DNA of 64,000 bases from Enterococcus caccae ATCC BAA-1240. Lineage in GTDB: Bacteria; Bacillota; Bacilli; Lactobacillales; Enterococcaceae. The notes under the pieces are model-generated. The model saw only the letters and a program-made list of their open reading frames with translations, made no database searches and was not told the DNA's origin. Shown here one piece after another: positions 48,718 through 58,163 of this stretch; position 1 is the first letter of the stretch, and every line of letters starts with the position of its first letter. A program made the position numbers and the translations under genes. The DNA is taken from the NCBI RefSeq assembly GCF_000407145.1, contig NZ_KE136472.1:725658-789657 (forward strand), in the 5' to 3' direction.

Positions 48718-49548
48718 CTATGAAAATAACCAATAACTAATAAGTAGAACACCTAATACAATTCGATACCAACCAAAGGCTGTAAAATCGTTGCGTTTTA
48801 GGTAGTTCAATAAGAACTTGATAACAATTATTGAAACAACAAATGCTACGATTGAACCAACTAATAAAATGAATGTTTCAGTAAATCCAAATGAATTTCC
48901 TTTCATTACAAACTTTACAATTTTCAAAAAGCTTGCTCCAAACATGACTGGAATACCAAGGAAAAAAGAAAACTCTGTTGCAACAAAACGAGATGCACCA
49001 ATAAGAATAGCACCAAGGATCGTTGCTCCTGAACGTGAAGTACCTGGAATGAGTGATAACACTTGAAAGAAGCCAACGACAGCGGCAGCCTTATAGGTAA
49101 AGTCTCTTAAATCCGTACATTTGGGTTTGCGATCCCTATTTCTTTTTTCTATTACAACAAATGCAATACCATAAACGATCAGCATTAATGCAACTGTAAA
49201 GAAATTATGGAATTTTGCTTCCAACCAATCGTCTAGAGGTATTCCAATAATCGCCGCTGGTGCACAGGCAACAACAACTTTCGACCATAAAATCCATGTA
49301 TCTTGCTTTTCTACCTCATTTTTTTGAGGAGAGAAGGGGTTTAACTTATGGAAGTAAAGAACAACAACAGCCATAATTGCGCCAAGTTGGATTACGACGT
49401 TAAACATTTCCATAAAGTCTTTGCTGAGGTTCATTTTAATAAATTCATCTACCAAGATCAAATGTCCGGTACTACTGATGGGAAGCCATTCAGTTACTCC
49501 TTCTATAATACCAAGAATAATTGCTTTCCATAAATTTGATAAAAGCAT
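48718..49548 (-). CDS. uppP: Undecaprenyl-diphosphatase UppP/BacA
   Basis: Integral membrane phosphatase that recycles undecaprenyl pyrophosphate for peptidoglycan synthesis and gives bacitracin tolerance. The 276 residues show both BacA motifs: [14 protein letters not shown] near 17-30 and [10 protein letters not shown] near 170, plus about eight hydrophobic helices. The ATG at 49548 (MLLSNLWKA) with AAAGGA 9 bases upstream is preferred to a longer frame starting at 49617. Confidence 0.95.
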   Translation of the reverse strand: MLLSNLWKAIILGIIEGVTEWLPISSTGHLILVDEFIKMNLSKDFMEMFNVVIQLGAIMAVVVLYFHKLNPFSPQKNEVEKQDTWILWSKVVVACAPAAIIGIPLDDWLEAKFHNFFTVALMLIVYGIAFVVIEKRNRDRKPKCTDLRDFTYKAAAVVGFFQVLSLIPGTSRSGATILGAILIGASRFVATEFSFFLGIPVMFGASFLKIVKFVMKGNSFGFTETFILLVGSIVAFVVSIIVIKFLLNYLKRNDFTAFGWYRIVLGVLLISYWLFS

Positions 49549-49666
49549 AGGTTCAATCCTTTCCAGCGTAAAATGATAAATCATTAATAGTATACCTTTT
49601 ACTCCCAGAAAAACCAACTAACTTTTGATGAGTAATAGAAAAAGTTAGATTCTAGTCAGTTCAGTG

Positions 49667-49695
49667 TTGTAATTATTTAAAGAGTTTTCTATACT
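49667..49695 (+). promoter_or_regulatory. Promoter of the IIA-Glc gene
   Basis: TTGTAA (49667-49672), 17 bases, TATACT (49690-49695). The leader is about 25 bases. Confidence 0.65.
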
Positions 49696-49726
49696 ATTAC
49701 TATTCATGAAAATTGGAGGAAAAAAT

Positions 49727-50218
49727 ATGTTTGGATTTTTGAAAAAGAAAGAACCAGCTCAATTGAATGAGACATTATATGCAGTAGCTACAGGAAAGTT
49801 GATCCCAATAAGTGAAGTAAATGATCCTGTTTTTTCACAGAAAATGATGGGAGACGGTTTTGCAGTTCTTCCTGAAACAGGCGATATTTATTCACCGATT
49901 GAAGGCGAAGTATTGAGCGTTTTTCAAACCAAACATGCTGTTGGCATGAAAATGGCAAATGGTCTTGAAATTTTATTACACATGGGAATTGATACAGTTG
50001 AGCTTAACGGAGAACCTTTTAATATCAAAGTTAGTGAAGGGTCAAAAGTATCTCAAGGAACATTGATTGCCAAAGTTGATTTAGAGTCAATTACATCAGC
50101 GGGTAAGGCAATCGATATGGTTGTTGTGATTACGAATATGGATATGGTAAAAAGTTTTAAACTCAATAAAACAGGACAGGTTACTGCAGGGGATGAAGTT
50201 GGAATTAGCCAAAGTTAA
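49727..50218 (+). CDS. PTS glucose-family IIA component (Crr-like)
   Basis: Soluble phosphotransferase protein of 163 residues that passes phosphate from HPr to a IIB domain. Family features: GDGFAVLPETGDIYSPIEGEVLSVF near 42-67 (cited as GDGFAV and SPIEGEV), the active-site His in LLHMGIDTVEL near 88 and the second conserved His in TKHAVGM near 71. The ATG at 49727 follows GGAGG. It has its own promoter and terminator but lies just before the MurNAc genes, whose MurP lacks a IIA domain; it may serve MurP and other glucose-family permeases. Confidence 0.9.
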   Translation: MFGFLKKKEPAQLNETLYAVATGKLIPISEVNDPVFSQKMMGDGFAVLPETGDIYSPIEGEVLSVFQTKHAVGMKMANGLEILLHMGIDTVELNGEPFNIKVSEGSKVSQGTLIAKVDLESITSAGKAIDMVVVITNMDMVKSFKLNKTGQVTAGDEVGISQS

Positions 50219-50333
50219 TTGAAAAAGGTGGTTCTAATAGAAATAGTTCACTTGCAATCGTATCAACGAGCAATCGAAAACGTTTTAACATAATCAAACA
50301 AACGCACGAAATAAAAATATAGTTCGGATTTAT

Positions 50334-50378
50334 ATGGCTGAGTATGACTCTTGGAGTACTGCTTCAGCTATTTTTTTA
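50334..50378 (+). terminator. Terminator of the IIA-Glc gene
   Basis: TGGCTGA/TCAGCTA stem (50335-50341, 50364-50370) with an inner AGTA/TACT pairing and a T run. The 268 bases between the IIA gene and mupG otherwise hold a weak cre-like sequence (50275-50288) and the mupG promoter. Confidence 0.75.
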
Positions 50379-50428
50379 CCTAGTTATGAAAAATAATTTT
50401 ATTATTATGCCGATTTGGTCAAAAAATG

Positions 50429-50470
50429 TTGAAATAAAATTTCATTTCGTTTATAATGAAAGCGTATTAG
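50429..50470 (+). promoter_or_regulatory. MurNAc operon promoter with internal palindrome
   Basis: TTGAAA (50429-50434), 17 bases, TATAAT (50452-50457): near-consensus. The perfect palindrome TGAAAT-AAA-ATTTCA (50430-50444) overlaps the -35 box and spacer, a good place for repressor MurR. ATGAAAGCGTATTAGG (50456-50471) matches 13 of 16 cre positions at the transcription start. Confidence 0.6.
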
Positions 50471-50486
50471 GAGGGAGAGGCTAAAA

Positions 50487-51551
50487 ATGTATGGCATTTC
50501 AATATTTTTAGGCGAGGAGATCACTAATGAAACTCGGAACTATATTCAAAAAATGAGTGAAATCGGATTTAAAGGAATTTTTACTTCGTTACACATACCA
50601 GAAGATGATGCTACCCTTTATTCACAAAGATTAAGAGAACTTGGATTACTAGCTCAAAAATCAAACATGAAATTAATGGTTGATATTTCAGGTGAAGCAT
50701 TGACACGCGCTGGTTATTCTTTTGAACGTCTGGAAGAAATCGTGGCTATAGGAGTGACTGGATTACGGATGGATTATGCTATTTCAAATAAAGAAATTGC
50801 TGAAGCCTCTCATTACTTAAATATCGGTTTGAACGCTAGCACAATCACTACAAAAGATGTAGAAGAATTACGGTCCTTCAAAGCAGACTTTACAAAATTT
50901 GAAGCTTGGCATAATTATTATCCCAGACCTGAAACAGGATTATCCAGTGAGTTTTTCAAGGATAAAAATCGTTGGTTACAAGAATCAGGATTTCAAGTAT
51001 TTGCTTTTGTTCCCGGTAACAAGCAATTAAGAGCTCCTTTATATGAAGGGCTTCCTACCCTTGAAAAACATCGCTACGAAAATCCATTTTCAGCAGCAAT
51101 TGAGTTGAAAGAAAATTATCAAGTAGCTGGTGTTTACCTAGGAGATCCTGGAATAGCTGAACGAACAATGAATCAATTTGATGCATACAATCATGATCAA
51201 CTAATGCAATTAGAAGTCGAATCTTCGGGGAGCAGTTACTATTCTCTAATTTTAGGGACGCATGTCAATCGTCAAGATGAAGCCCGTGACGTGGTCCGAA
51301 GTGCAGCAGCTCGATTTAAAGAGATAGAGGAGATTAAACCTGAAGCATTAATAGAGCGAAAAATAGGTAGTATTACGATTGATAACCTTAAATATGGAAG
51401 ATATATGGGAGAAATACAAATCGCAAAGAAAAAATTGCCAGCAAATGAAAAAATCAATGTTGTAGCACAGGTTGTGTCGGAAGACTGTTCATTGCTGAAA
51501 TTGATTCGCGGTGGTAAAGCATTTACTTTAATCGAGAAGGGGTCATTATAA
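50487..51551 (+). CDS. mupG: 6-phospho-N-acetylmuramidase MupG (DUF871)
   Basis: Cytosolic glycosidase that splits imported MurNAc-6P-GlcNAc to MurNAc-6P and GlcNAc; the assignment rests on the DUF871 family, shown to have this activity in Staphylococcus. The 354 residues have an N-terminal TIM-barrel part (MYGISIFLGEE, LMVDISGEAL, GLRMDYAIS, AWHNYYPRPETGLS) and a C-terminal cyclophilin-like domain (about 240-354). ATG behind GGAGGGAG. It is the first gene of mupG-murQ-murP, one base before murQ. Confidence 0.9.
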   Translation: MYGISIFLGEEITNETRNYIQKMSEIGFKGIFTSLHIPEDDATLYSQRLRELGLLAQKSNMKLMVDISGEALTRAGYSFERLEEIVAIGVTGLRMDYAISNKEIAEASHYLNIGLNASTITTKDVEELRSFKADFTKFEAWHNYYPRPETGLSSEFFKDKNRWLQESGFQVFAFVPGNKQLRAPLYEGLPTLEKHRYENPFSAAIELKENYQVAGVYLGDPGIAERTMNQFDAYNHDQLMQLEVESSGSSYYSLILGTHVNRQDEARDVVRSAAARFKEIEEIKPEALIERKIGSITIDNLKYGRYMGEIQIAKKKLPANEKINVVAQVVSEDCSLLKLIRGGKAFTLIEKGSL

Positions 51552-51552
51552 A

Positions 51553-52440
51553 ATGAATTTAGAAAAATTAACAACCGAGCGTAGAAACCAGGAAACGATG
51601 AACTTAGACGAACTAAGCATAAAAGAAGCTTTAGAGAAAATGAATCAAGAAGATCAAAAAGTAGCATTGGCTGTAGAAGAAGTACTTCCACAAATAGAGC
51701 CAGTTATACAATCGATTATTGAGGCTTTTAATCATGGGGGTAGGTTGATCTATATGGGAGCAGGAACGAGCGGGCGTTTAGGTGTACTGGATGCAGCTGA
51801 ATGCGTACCGACTTTTGGTGTCTCACCTCAAATGGTTCAAGGATTGATTGCTGGTGGTCAAGAGGCGATGACTGTTGCTGTTGAAGGCGCAGAAGATTCC
51901 AAGGAGTTAGGACAAAAAGATTTAGTAGAATTGGCATTAACGAATAAAGATGTTGTGATTGGAATTGCTGCAAGCGGACGTACACCTTATGTGATTGGCG
52001 GATTGGTTTATGCAGATTCAGTTGGAGCGATTACAGGTTCTATTTCTTGTAACAAAGACGCTGAAATTAGTAAATATGCTCAGTTTCCAATTGAGGTTGA
52101 TGCGGGGCCAGAATTTTTGACGGGTTCTACACGCTTGAAGTCAGGGACAACACAAAAATTGATTTTGAATATGTTATCAACGATTTCAATGATCGGAATT
52201 GGCAAAGTATACAATAATTTGATGGTAGATGTAAAACCAACAAATGAAAAATTAGTTGAACGATCAAAACGAATCATTATGGAGGCAACAAGTTGTGATT
52301 ATGAAACTGCAGCAGCCTATTTTGTTAAAGCCGATGAAAATGTAAAATTAGCAATTGTCATGTTATTGACGAATTCTTCAAAAGAAGTAGCAGAAGAGAA
52401 ATTAGTACAAGGGAATAATTTTATTAAAAATACACTTTAA
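51553..52440 (+). CDS. murQ: N-acetylmuramic acid 6-phosphate etherase
   Basis: Removes the lactyl ether of MurNAc-6P to give GlcNAc-6P and D-lactate. The 295-residue SIS-domain protein carries [21 protein letters not shown] (cited in part; the family signature near 56-75), ECVPTFG, and [14 protein letters not shown] near 137. The catalytic Glu lies in the [15 protein letters not shown] region as in E. coli MurQ. ATG with AAGGGG, one base after mupG. murP follows by 20 bases. Confidence 0.95.
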   Translation: MNLEKLTTERRNQETMNLDELSIKEALEKMNQEDQKVALAVEEVLPQIEPVIQSIIEAFNHGGRLIYMGAGTSGRLGVLDAAECVPTFGVSPQMVQGLIAGGQEAMTVAVEGAEDSKELGQKDLVELALTNKDVVIGIAASGRTPYVIGGLVYADSVGAITGSISCNKDAEISKYAQFPIEVDAGPEFLTGSTRLKSGTTQKLILNMLSTISMIGIGKVYNNLMVDVKPTNEKLVERSKRIIMEATSCDYETAAAYFVKADENVKLAIVMLLTNSSKEVAEEKLVQGNNFIKNTL

Positions 52441-52460
52441 AAAATAAGGGAGGAATAAAA

Positions 52461-53897
52461 ATGACAGAGGATAAAATCAAACGTTTAGCTAGGGAAATTT
52501 ATGAAGAAGTAGGCGGTCAAGATAATGTCTTAAAGTTACGTCATTGTATGACTCGTGTTCGTATGGATATTCTTGATTATGATAAAGTAAAATTAGACAG
52601 GCTTAAAAAAATTGACGGTGTAATGGGTGTGGTCGAGGATGACACATTGCAGGTTGTAATCGGACCAGGGACGGTGAATAAAGTCGCGCAAGAAATGGTC
52701 GATATGGCCGGCGTGAAATTAGGCGATCCATTTCCCAAAAAGCCAATAGAGCAGTCAGGTAAACAATTAGTTGAAGAAAAAGCGGCTCAAGTTAAAGCAG
52801 CTCAAAAAGAAAAGAACAAAGGAAACGCTGGATTTAAAGCTATTTTGAAATCGATTTCGAATATTTTCGTCCCGTTGATTCCAGCATTTGTTGGGGCAGG
52901 AATTATCGGTGGGATTGCAGCAGTTATGTCCAATCTATTGGTTGCTGGAACAATCGGTGATTCTTGGCAGCAGTATATCGATGTATTGAATATTATAAAA
53001 AATGGTATTTTTGCTTACTTAGCATTGTACACTGGGATCAATAGTGCGAGTGAGTTTGGTGCAACGCCAGCACTAGGAGGTGTAATCGGTGCTGTAACAA
53101 TGTTAACTGGAATGAACCCAGAAACACCGCTTCCTAATATCTTAAATGGTGGTACATTATCAGCAGGACAGGGAGGAATTATTGGCGTTATTTTTGCTGT
53201 CTGGTTGCTTTCATTGGTTGAAAAACAATTGCATAAGGTGATTCCAGATTCTATTGATATCATCGTTACACCGACTGTTTCTTTGTTAGTAATTGGTTTG
53301 ATCACGATTTTTCTAATCATGCCTGTGGCGGGATTGATTTCAAACAGCTTAGTAGGCGTGATTAATGTTGTTTTAGAAAAAGGAGGTATGTTGGCTGGAT
53401 TCACTTTAGGCGCAACATTCTTGCCAATGGTTATGTTTGGACTACATCAAATATTAACACCTATCCATATTGAAATGATCGCACAAACAGGAATGACATT
53501 ATTACTTCCAATCCTTGCAATGGCTGGTGCAGGTCAAGTAGGCGCAGCTTTAGCGTTATGGATTCGTTGTAAATCTGATACAAAACTTGTTGAGATGATT
53601 AAAGGGGCGCTACCAGTAGGGATTTTAGGGATCGGAGAACCGTTAATTTATGGTGTAACATTACCTTTAGGACGTCCTTTTATTACGGCATGTATCGGCG
53701 GTGGTATTGGCGGAGCGGTGATTGGCGCTTTTGGAAATGTTGGTTCAATTGCAATTGGCCCTAGTGGTGTAGCATTAATTCCATTGATTGCGAATAATCA
53801 ATGGTTAGCGTATGTTTTAGGCTTGTTAGCAGCATATGCTGGCGGATTTGTTGCAACATTTTTCTTTGGGATTCCAAAAGATTTACAAGCAAAATAA
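52461..53897 (+). CDS. murP: PTS system N-acetylmuramic acid-type EIIBC
   Basis: Phosphorylating importer for MurNAc or MurNAc-GlcNAc. The 478 residues have an N-terminal IIB domain (1-85) with the phospho-Cys in [10 protein letters not shown] at position 29, a linker rich in Lys and Gln, and a IIC domain with about ten helices ([34 protein letters not shown]). No IIA domain is present, so it must take phosphate from a separate glucose-family IIA, such as the one encoded at 49727. Substrate assignment rests on murQ and mupG context. Confidence 0.9.
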   Translation: MTEDKIKRLAREIYEEVGGQDNVLKLRHCMTRVRMDILDYDKVKLDRLKKIDGVMGVVEDDTLQVVIGPGTVNKVAQEMVDMAGVKLGDPFPKKPIEQSGKQLVEEKAAQVKAAQKEKNKGNAGFKAILKSISNIFVPLIPAFVGAGIIGGIAAVMSNLLVAGTIGDSWQQYIDVLNIIKNGIFAYLALYTGINSASEFGATPALGGVIGAVTMLTGMNPETPLPNILNGGTLSAGQGGIIGVIFAVWLLSLVEKQLHKVIPDSIDIIVTPTVSLLVIGLITIFLIMPVAGLISNSLVGVINVVLEKGGMLAGFTLGATFLPMVMFGLHQILTPIHIEMIAQTGMTLLLPILAMAGAGQVGAALALWIRCKSDTKLVEMIKGALPVGILGIGEPLIYGVTLPLGRPFITACIGGGIGGAVIGAFGNVGSIAIGPSGVALIPLIANNQWLAYVLGLLAAYAGGFVATFFFGIPKDLQAK

Positions 53898-53931
53898 GGA
53901 ATCTTTTTTTACTCTTATTTATTGACAAAAC

Positions 53932-53993
53932 CAACTACTCTCTCTGCTCACAGCACTTTGCCAGCTGAACACAAAGAGAGTAGTTGTTTTTTT
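53932..53993 (+). terminator. Terminator of the MurNAc operon
   Basis: Perfect 12-bp stem (53932-53943 with 53975-53986) with a 31-base loop and a T run. Confidence 0.85.
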
Positions 53994-54125
53994 GTAAAAA
54001 CTCTCTTCAGTTTGATAAATGAATTCCTTTTCTGTTTTTTTTTAGCTATAATAAAGGGGTAGAGTGCTGAATATTTTTCTGCTAAAAGAGGCTGGATTTC
54101 AGCACAAAAGAAGGATGTGTAAACC

Positions 54126-54983
54126 ATGCAGCAAAATATAATTTTAACAATACAAGATCATTTCGATCATTTGCCTGGTTCTGAACAAAAAGTGGCCGAA
54201 TATATCTTGAAGCACACAAATGAAGTTATCAATTTAAGTGCCCAAGAGTTGGCAAAAAAAGCTGGTTCAAGCCCAGCTGCGATAATTCGTTTTTGCCGAT
54301 CGATTGAAGTTAGCGGTTTTACTGATTTGAAATTATTACTTTCAGCTAATATAGGATCAGTCGATACCCAAATGTATACGGAAGTCGAAAATGGTGAGAC
54401 AACAGCTGCAATAAAAGAAAAACTTCAGCACCGATTGATTCATGTATTGGAGCGTACCAATGAACATTTAGATGATCAAGCTATCGATCAAGCAGTCAGG
54501 GATTTGGAAGTAGCGGATATAATTTTTGTGTACGGCTTAGGTGCGTCATCTTTAGTAGCACAGGATATTTATCAAAAATTTACTCGTCTGGGCTTAAGTG
54601 TTTTTTTTACAATGGACCATCATTTGTTTGCATCTGCAATCGGAACAAATCGATTGAAAGGGATTTTTATAGGGATCTCAAATTCTGGATCGAATCAAGA
54701 AACAAATGCACTTGCTGATCTCGCTATAAAAAAAGGATGGACAGTAATTGGTTTAACAGCGAATGCAGATTCTGAGTTGGCGCAAAAAAGTACACTATTG
54801 TTACTAACACCAGTTGGAGGAGAAGCGCCTTTAAGAAGTGCTGCAACTGTTTCGTTAACTGCTCAGCTTTATGTAGTTGATGTTTTATTTTTTGCTTATG
54901 CGGCTAAAAACTATGATGAAACATTAGAAAAAATCAAACATTCTAGAGGAGCCGTTGAGATCGTAAAAAAAGAATTGAAATGA
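54126..54983 (+). CDS. murR: RpiR-family transcriptional regulator, MurR-like
   Basis: Repressor of 285 residues with an N-terminal HTH_6 domain (about 1-77; EQKVAEYILKHTNEV, LAKKAGSSPAAIIRFCRSI) and a C-terminal SIS sugar-phosphate-binding domain (about 105-240; VYGLGASSLVAQDIYQKF, IGISNSGSNQETN). In the RpiR family, MurR senses MurNAc-6P, and position directly after murP supports that. It has its own start region after the operon terminator, with TATAAT at 54047-54052. The palindrome in the mupG promoter is not repeated before murR. ATG behind AGAAGGATG. Confidence 0.87.
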   Translation: MQQNIILTIQDHFDHLPGSEQKVAEYILKHTNEVINLSAQELAKKAGSSPAAIIRFCRSIEVSGFTDLKLLLSANIGSVDTQMYTEVENGETTAAIKEKLQHRLIHVLERTNEHLDDQAIDQAVRDLEVADIIFVYGLGASSLVAQDIYQKFTRLGLSVFFTMDHHLFASAIGTNRLKGIFIGISNSGSNQETNALADLAIKKGWTVIGLTANADSELAQKSTLLLLTPVGGEAPLRSAATVSLTAQLYVVDVLFFAYAAKNYDETLEKIKHSRGAVEIVKKELK

Positions 54984-55023
54984 GAAAGTAGCATAAAAGT
55001 TTGATTTAGCAGATAAACTACAA

Positions 55024-55070
55024 AAAGAAAGTCTGGAACTATTGCTAATCATTTTCCAGTCTTTCTTTTA
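55024..55070. terminator. Terminator between murR and the convergent phosphatase gene
   Basis: Fifteen-position stem with one mismatch (55024-55038 with 55054-55068); A and T runs on both sides, so probably bidirectional. Confidence 0.8.
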
Positions 55071-55075
55071 GTTGT

Positions 55076-55777
55076 TTAATGTTTGGCAAAAATTGTGCGT
55101 CCTTCACCAATATAGTGAGTATCATTGACTGACTTGATAGTAAATTTACCATTTTCATAGATAAGTTTTGTGACACTGCCATTCTCTAGCCCAATCTGCA
55201 TAGGCAAACTTTCATCGATTAATGACATCAAAAATGAAATCGTTAACCCGTGGGAGACGATCATAACGTTGCCACCGCCATTTTTTTCTCGATGATGAGC
55301 AATATCTTCAAAACCACTCCAAACTCGTTCACGGATTTTTTCGTAAGGTTCTGCCCAATTCGCGGTATCTGCAGCAATAATCGCATCAGCTAACTCTTTA
55401 TAACTAATTCTGTTTGTCATCATGTCTTCATAGTTTTTAAAAGCTAAAATTCTAGGAACAACGCCCCAAAGTTCACCATCATAGCCACCATCTAAGGAGC
55501 CGAAACACCACTCGCGGATACGGCTGTCTGTAGTATATGGGATCGCTTGACCATTCAAGTGCTCTTGTAAAATAATCCGAGCAGTTTGCATCGCACGTCC
55601 GCTGTCACTGGAATACGCTTCTTTAAATTCAGTATTACGCAATCCAAGACCTAAATAGCGGATTACTTGTTCCCCCTCTTTTGTCAAAGGTGTATCTGAC
55701 CAGCCTTGGGTTCTACCAATCGTATTAAACATTGTTTTGCCATGACGAATAATATATAACGTTGTGGGTTCATTCAT
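55076..55777 (-). CDS. Histidine phosphatase (phosphoglycerate-mutase-like)
   Basis: A 233-residue branch-1 histidine phosphatase. The catalytic His is in YIIRHGKTMFN near 9-18, with the partner Arg in SDSGRAMQTA near 62, Glu in REWCFG and the second His in MIVSHGLT near 174. It is probably a broad phosphatase rather than a glycolytic mutase, which has a different length and inserts. The ATG at 55777 follows AAGGAGG. It is separated by 100 bases from the metallo-hydrolase gene on the same strand. Confidence 0.88.
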   Translation of the reverse strand: MNEPTTLYIIRHGKTMFNTIGRTQGWSDTPLTKEGEQVIRYLGLGLRNTEFKEAYSSDSGRAMQTARIILQEHLNGQAIPYTTDSRIREWCFGSLDGGYDGELWGVVPRILAFKNYEDMMTNRISYKELADAIIAADTANWAEPYEKIRERVWSGFEDIAHHREKNGGGNVMIVSHGLTISFLMSLIDESLPMQIGLENGSVTKLIYENGKFTIKSVNDTHYIGEGRTIFAKH

Positions 55778-55877
55778 ATCAAATTGCCTCCTTAGTTTTA
55801 AAGTATATGAGTCCATCTGAACATAGTTAGAGTAACAGACTAAAGTGAATAAACGATGCTAAAGGTTGTTTAGTAGT

Positions 55878-56504
55878 TTAATTGAAAAAAGGATTTGTTT
55901 TCTTTTCGTGTTCAATCGTTGTCGCATCACCGTGTCCAGGGTATGCGGGAAATTCATCCGGTAACGTAAAAAGATAAGTGTTAATACTGTGAAGCAGTTG
56001 TTGCATGTCTCCAGTATGTAAATCGGTTCTACCAATACTACCCCTGAATAAAGCATCCCCAGTGACGACAAAATCATCAAAAACCAAGCTTACACTTCCA
56101 ATTGAATGTCCAGGAGTTGGCAAAACAGAAAATTTGATACCACCTAAATCATACTCGGTCAATTCAAATTCCACTTCTGCTGGTTGGACGATGATGTCCG
56201 CAATATCATTATGCCGACCTAGTCCTGATAAGTTGAAGACGGGATTTGAAAGCCATTCTTGTTCAAGCGGACTTACATATACTGGAATGGTATATAGATG
56301 ACGTAGATCTTCCACTGCACCAATGTGATCATAATGTGTATGAGTTAACAAGATAGCAATAGGTTTTTTCCCAGTTTTTTTAATAAATGCAGCTATTTTA
56401 TCTGCTTCAGCACCTGGATCAATAATCAAAAGGTTTGTTTCATTATAAATTAAGTAACAATTTTCTTGAATAACACCTGTTTGGATTCTTTCGATTTTTA
56501 ACAT
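55878..56504 (-). CDS. Metallo-beta-lactamase-fold hydrolase (GloB/YqgX-like)
   Basis: A 208-residue binuclear-metal hydrolase related to hydroxyacylglutathione hydrolase. Ligands are visible: THTHYDHIG near 54-62, GHSIGS near 130, the bridging Asp in VVTGDALFRGSIGRTD near 147-162 and the last His in YPGHGDATT near 190. The substrate is unknown; a thioester hydrolase is likely. ATG behind TAGGAGG. There is no obvious link with the phosphatase apart from orientation. Confidence 0.88.
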   Translation of the reverse strand: MLKIERIQTGVIQENCYLIYNETNLLIIDPGAEADKIAAFIKKTGKKPIAILLTHTHYDHIGAVEDLRHLYTIPVYVSPLEQEWLSNPVFNLSGLGRHNDIADIIVQPAEVEFELTEYDLGGIKFSVLPTPGHSIGSVSLVFDDFVVTGDALFRGSIGRTDLHTGDMQQLLHSINTYLFTLPDEFPAYPGHGDATTIEHEKKTNPFFN

Positions 56505-56802
56505 AGTAAGTTGCCTCCTAATAAATAAGATTCTTCTTCAAGTATAACGCAATTTAGGCTAGAATCAAAAGGCAGAGCTATTTTTGGTCTGATATTTAGA
56601 TAAATGGCTAAAATATTGTCAGCTTACTTTTATTTTACTATCACTCACAATAATGAGAGTGATTTATCCGTTATTTACAAAAAAGGAACCTATTGCTGCA
56701 ACTTGGTGAGTTGTTTCTTACCTGAGGAAAAAATAAGAATAAATAATTGAGAGTAAGAAGATGAATAGAGTTTAAGTAAAGCACAAAACAAAGCTTATCC
56801 CA

Positions 56803-56930
56803 AAAACACGAACAATAGCAATTTATTCTGTGCATTTTTCGGTATTCACCTTTGACTTTTACAAATGAATAGTGTAAATTAACATAGGTGTTTGAAAATG
56901 CGAACTATTGCTTGTTTAATGTTCGTGTTT
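56803..56930 (+). promoter_or_regulatory. guaC promoter with four PurBox-like elements
   Basis: Promoter TTGACT (56852-56857), 17 bases, TAAATT (56875-56880). Upstream, AAACACGAACAAT (56804-56816) and the inverted ATTTTTCGGTATT (56834-56846, 12 of 13 to the inverted PurBox) are 17 bases apart. Downstream, AAATGCGAACTAT (56896-56908, 12 of 13) and inverted AATGTTCGTGTTT (56918-56930) are 9 bases apart. With a start at 56887 the upstream CGAAC G is at -77. The rest of the 465-base gap shows nothing else. Confidence 0.6.
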
Positions 56931-56969
56931 TTGCGTGTTTTATTAGAACCTATTAGGAGGCAATAAAGT

Positions 56970-57947
56970 ATGAAAGTTTTTGATTACGAAGATGTCCAGT
57001 TGATTCCCAACAAATGTATTGTGAACAGTCGTTCAGAATGTGATACAGTTGTAAAGTTAGGTAAACATACCTTTAAAATGCCAGTGGTGCCTGCAAATAT
57101 GCAGACCATCATTGATGATAAAATTGCAGAGTTTTTAGCTGAAAACAATTATTTTTATATTATGCATCGCTTTGATGAAAATGCTCGAATTCCATTTATT
57201 GAAAAGATGAATACCAAAGGGCTGATTACATCTATCAGTGTAGGGGTAAAAGAAGCTGAATATGCATTTGTGGAAGAATTAGCTGAGCGGAATTTAGGTC
57301 CGGATTATGTGACGATCGATATTGCGCACGGACATTCAAATGCCGTGATCAATATGATTCAACACTTAAAAAAACATTTACCAGATACATTTGTTATCGC
57401 TGGTAATGTAGGGACTCCTGAAGCGGTACGTGAATTGGAAAATGCCGGAGCTGATGCAACAAAAGTTGGTATCGGACCTGGAAAAGTATGTATAACAAAG
57501 ATCAAAACAGGGTTTGGGACTGGCGGCTGGCAATTAGCAGCATTACGCTGGTGTGCTAAAGCTGCAAGAAAACCAATAATTGCTGATGGCGGCATTCGGA
57601 CGCCAGGAGATGTAGCAAAATCAGTTCGTTTTGGTGCAACGATGGTAATGATTGGTTCGTTATTTGCTGGTCATGAAGAATCACCAGGCGAAACAAAAGT
57701 GGAAAACGGCGTTGTTTATAAAGAATATTTTGGTAGTGCTTCTGAATTCCAAAAAGGTGAAAAGAAAAATGTTGAAGGGAAGAAAATCTGGATTCAACAC
57801 AAAGGCAGCTTAGCAGATACGTTAGTAGAGATGCAACAAGATTTACAATCTTCAATTTCTTATGCTGGTGGTCGTGATCTTGAAGCTATTCGTAAAGTAG
57901 ATTATGTGATTGTGAAAAACTCTATTTTTAATGGAGATACGATTTAA
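56970..57947 (+). CDS. guaC: GMP reductase
   Basis: NADPH-dependent deamination of GMP to IMP, returning guanine nucleotides to the common precursor. The 325 residues form a TIM barrel of the IMPDH/GMPR family in the GuaC2 length class: [18 protein letters not shown] at the start, [11 protein letters not shown] near 38, [11 protein letters not shown] with the active-site Cys near 174, and [16 protein letters not shown] near 210. No CBS domains are present, unlike IMP dehydrogenase. ATG behind TAGGAGG. PurBox elements tie it to the purine regulon. Confidence 0.95.
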   Translation: MKVFDYEDVQLIPNKCIVNSRSECDTVVKLGKHTFKMPVVPANMQTIIDDKIAEFLAENNYFYIMHRFDENARIPFIEKMNTKGLITSISVGVKEAEYAFVEELAERNLGPDYVTIDIAHGHSNAVINMIQHLKKHLPDTFVIAGNVGTPEAVRELENAGADATKVGIGPGKVCITKIKTGFGTGGWQLAALRWCAKAARKPIIADGGIRTPGDVAKSVRFGATMVMIGSLFAGHEESPGETKVENGVVYKEYFGSASEFQKGEKKNVEGKKIWIQHKGSLADTLVEMQQDLQSSISYAGGRDLEAIRKVDYVIVKNSIFNGDTI

Positions 57948-58034
57948 ATTATTGTGAAAAAAGGGTTACTCTTTATACCGATTTTACGTAATTAGAAGGG
58001 GTCTATGAAATTGGCCCTATTCACTTCTACTTGT

Positions 58035-58090
58035 AGACAAACTATTTTTGAGACATCTGATGCTTAAAAATAGTTTGTCTTTTGTTTTAT
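58035..58090 (+). terminator. Terminator of guaC
   Basis: Perfect 15-bp stem AGACAAACTATTTTT/AAAAATAGTTTGTCT (58035-58049, 58066-58080) with a T-rich tail. Confidence 0.9.
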
Positions 58091-58129
58091 AGAGAATACG
58101 TTCAGGAAGCGCTATACGAGTGTTTTTTA

Positions 58130-58138
58130 TGCTATAAT
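58130..58138 (+). promoter_or_regulatory. Extended -10 promoter of the PhzF-like gene
   Basis: TGCTATAAT at 58130-58138; no good -35 box. The ATG is 26 bases further on. Confidence 0.55.
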
Positions 58139-58163
58139 TTACGATAAATGAGGTAGGTGCTAT

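Noticed and set aside
50275-50288. cre-like sequence upstream of mupG
   Set aside because: Matches 12 of 14 positions but lies about 150 bases before the promoter and before the IIA terminator; the site at 50456-50471 is better placed.
51272-51691. Minus-strand frame of 139 codons across mupG and murQ
   Set aside because: Overlaps two well-supported genes and lacks a ribosome site.
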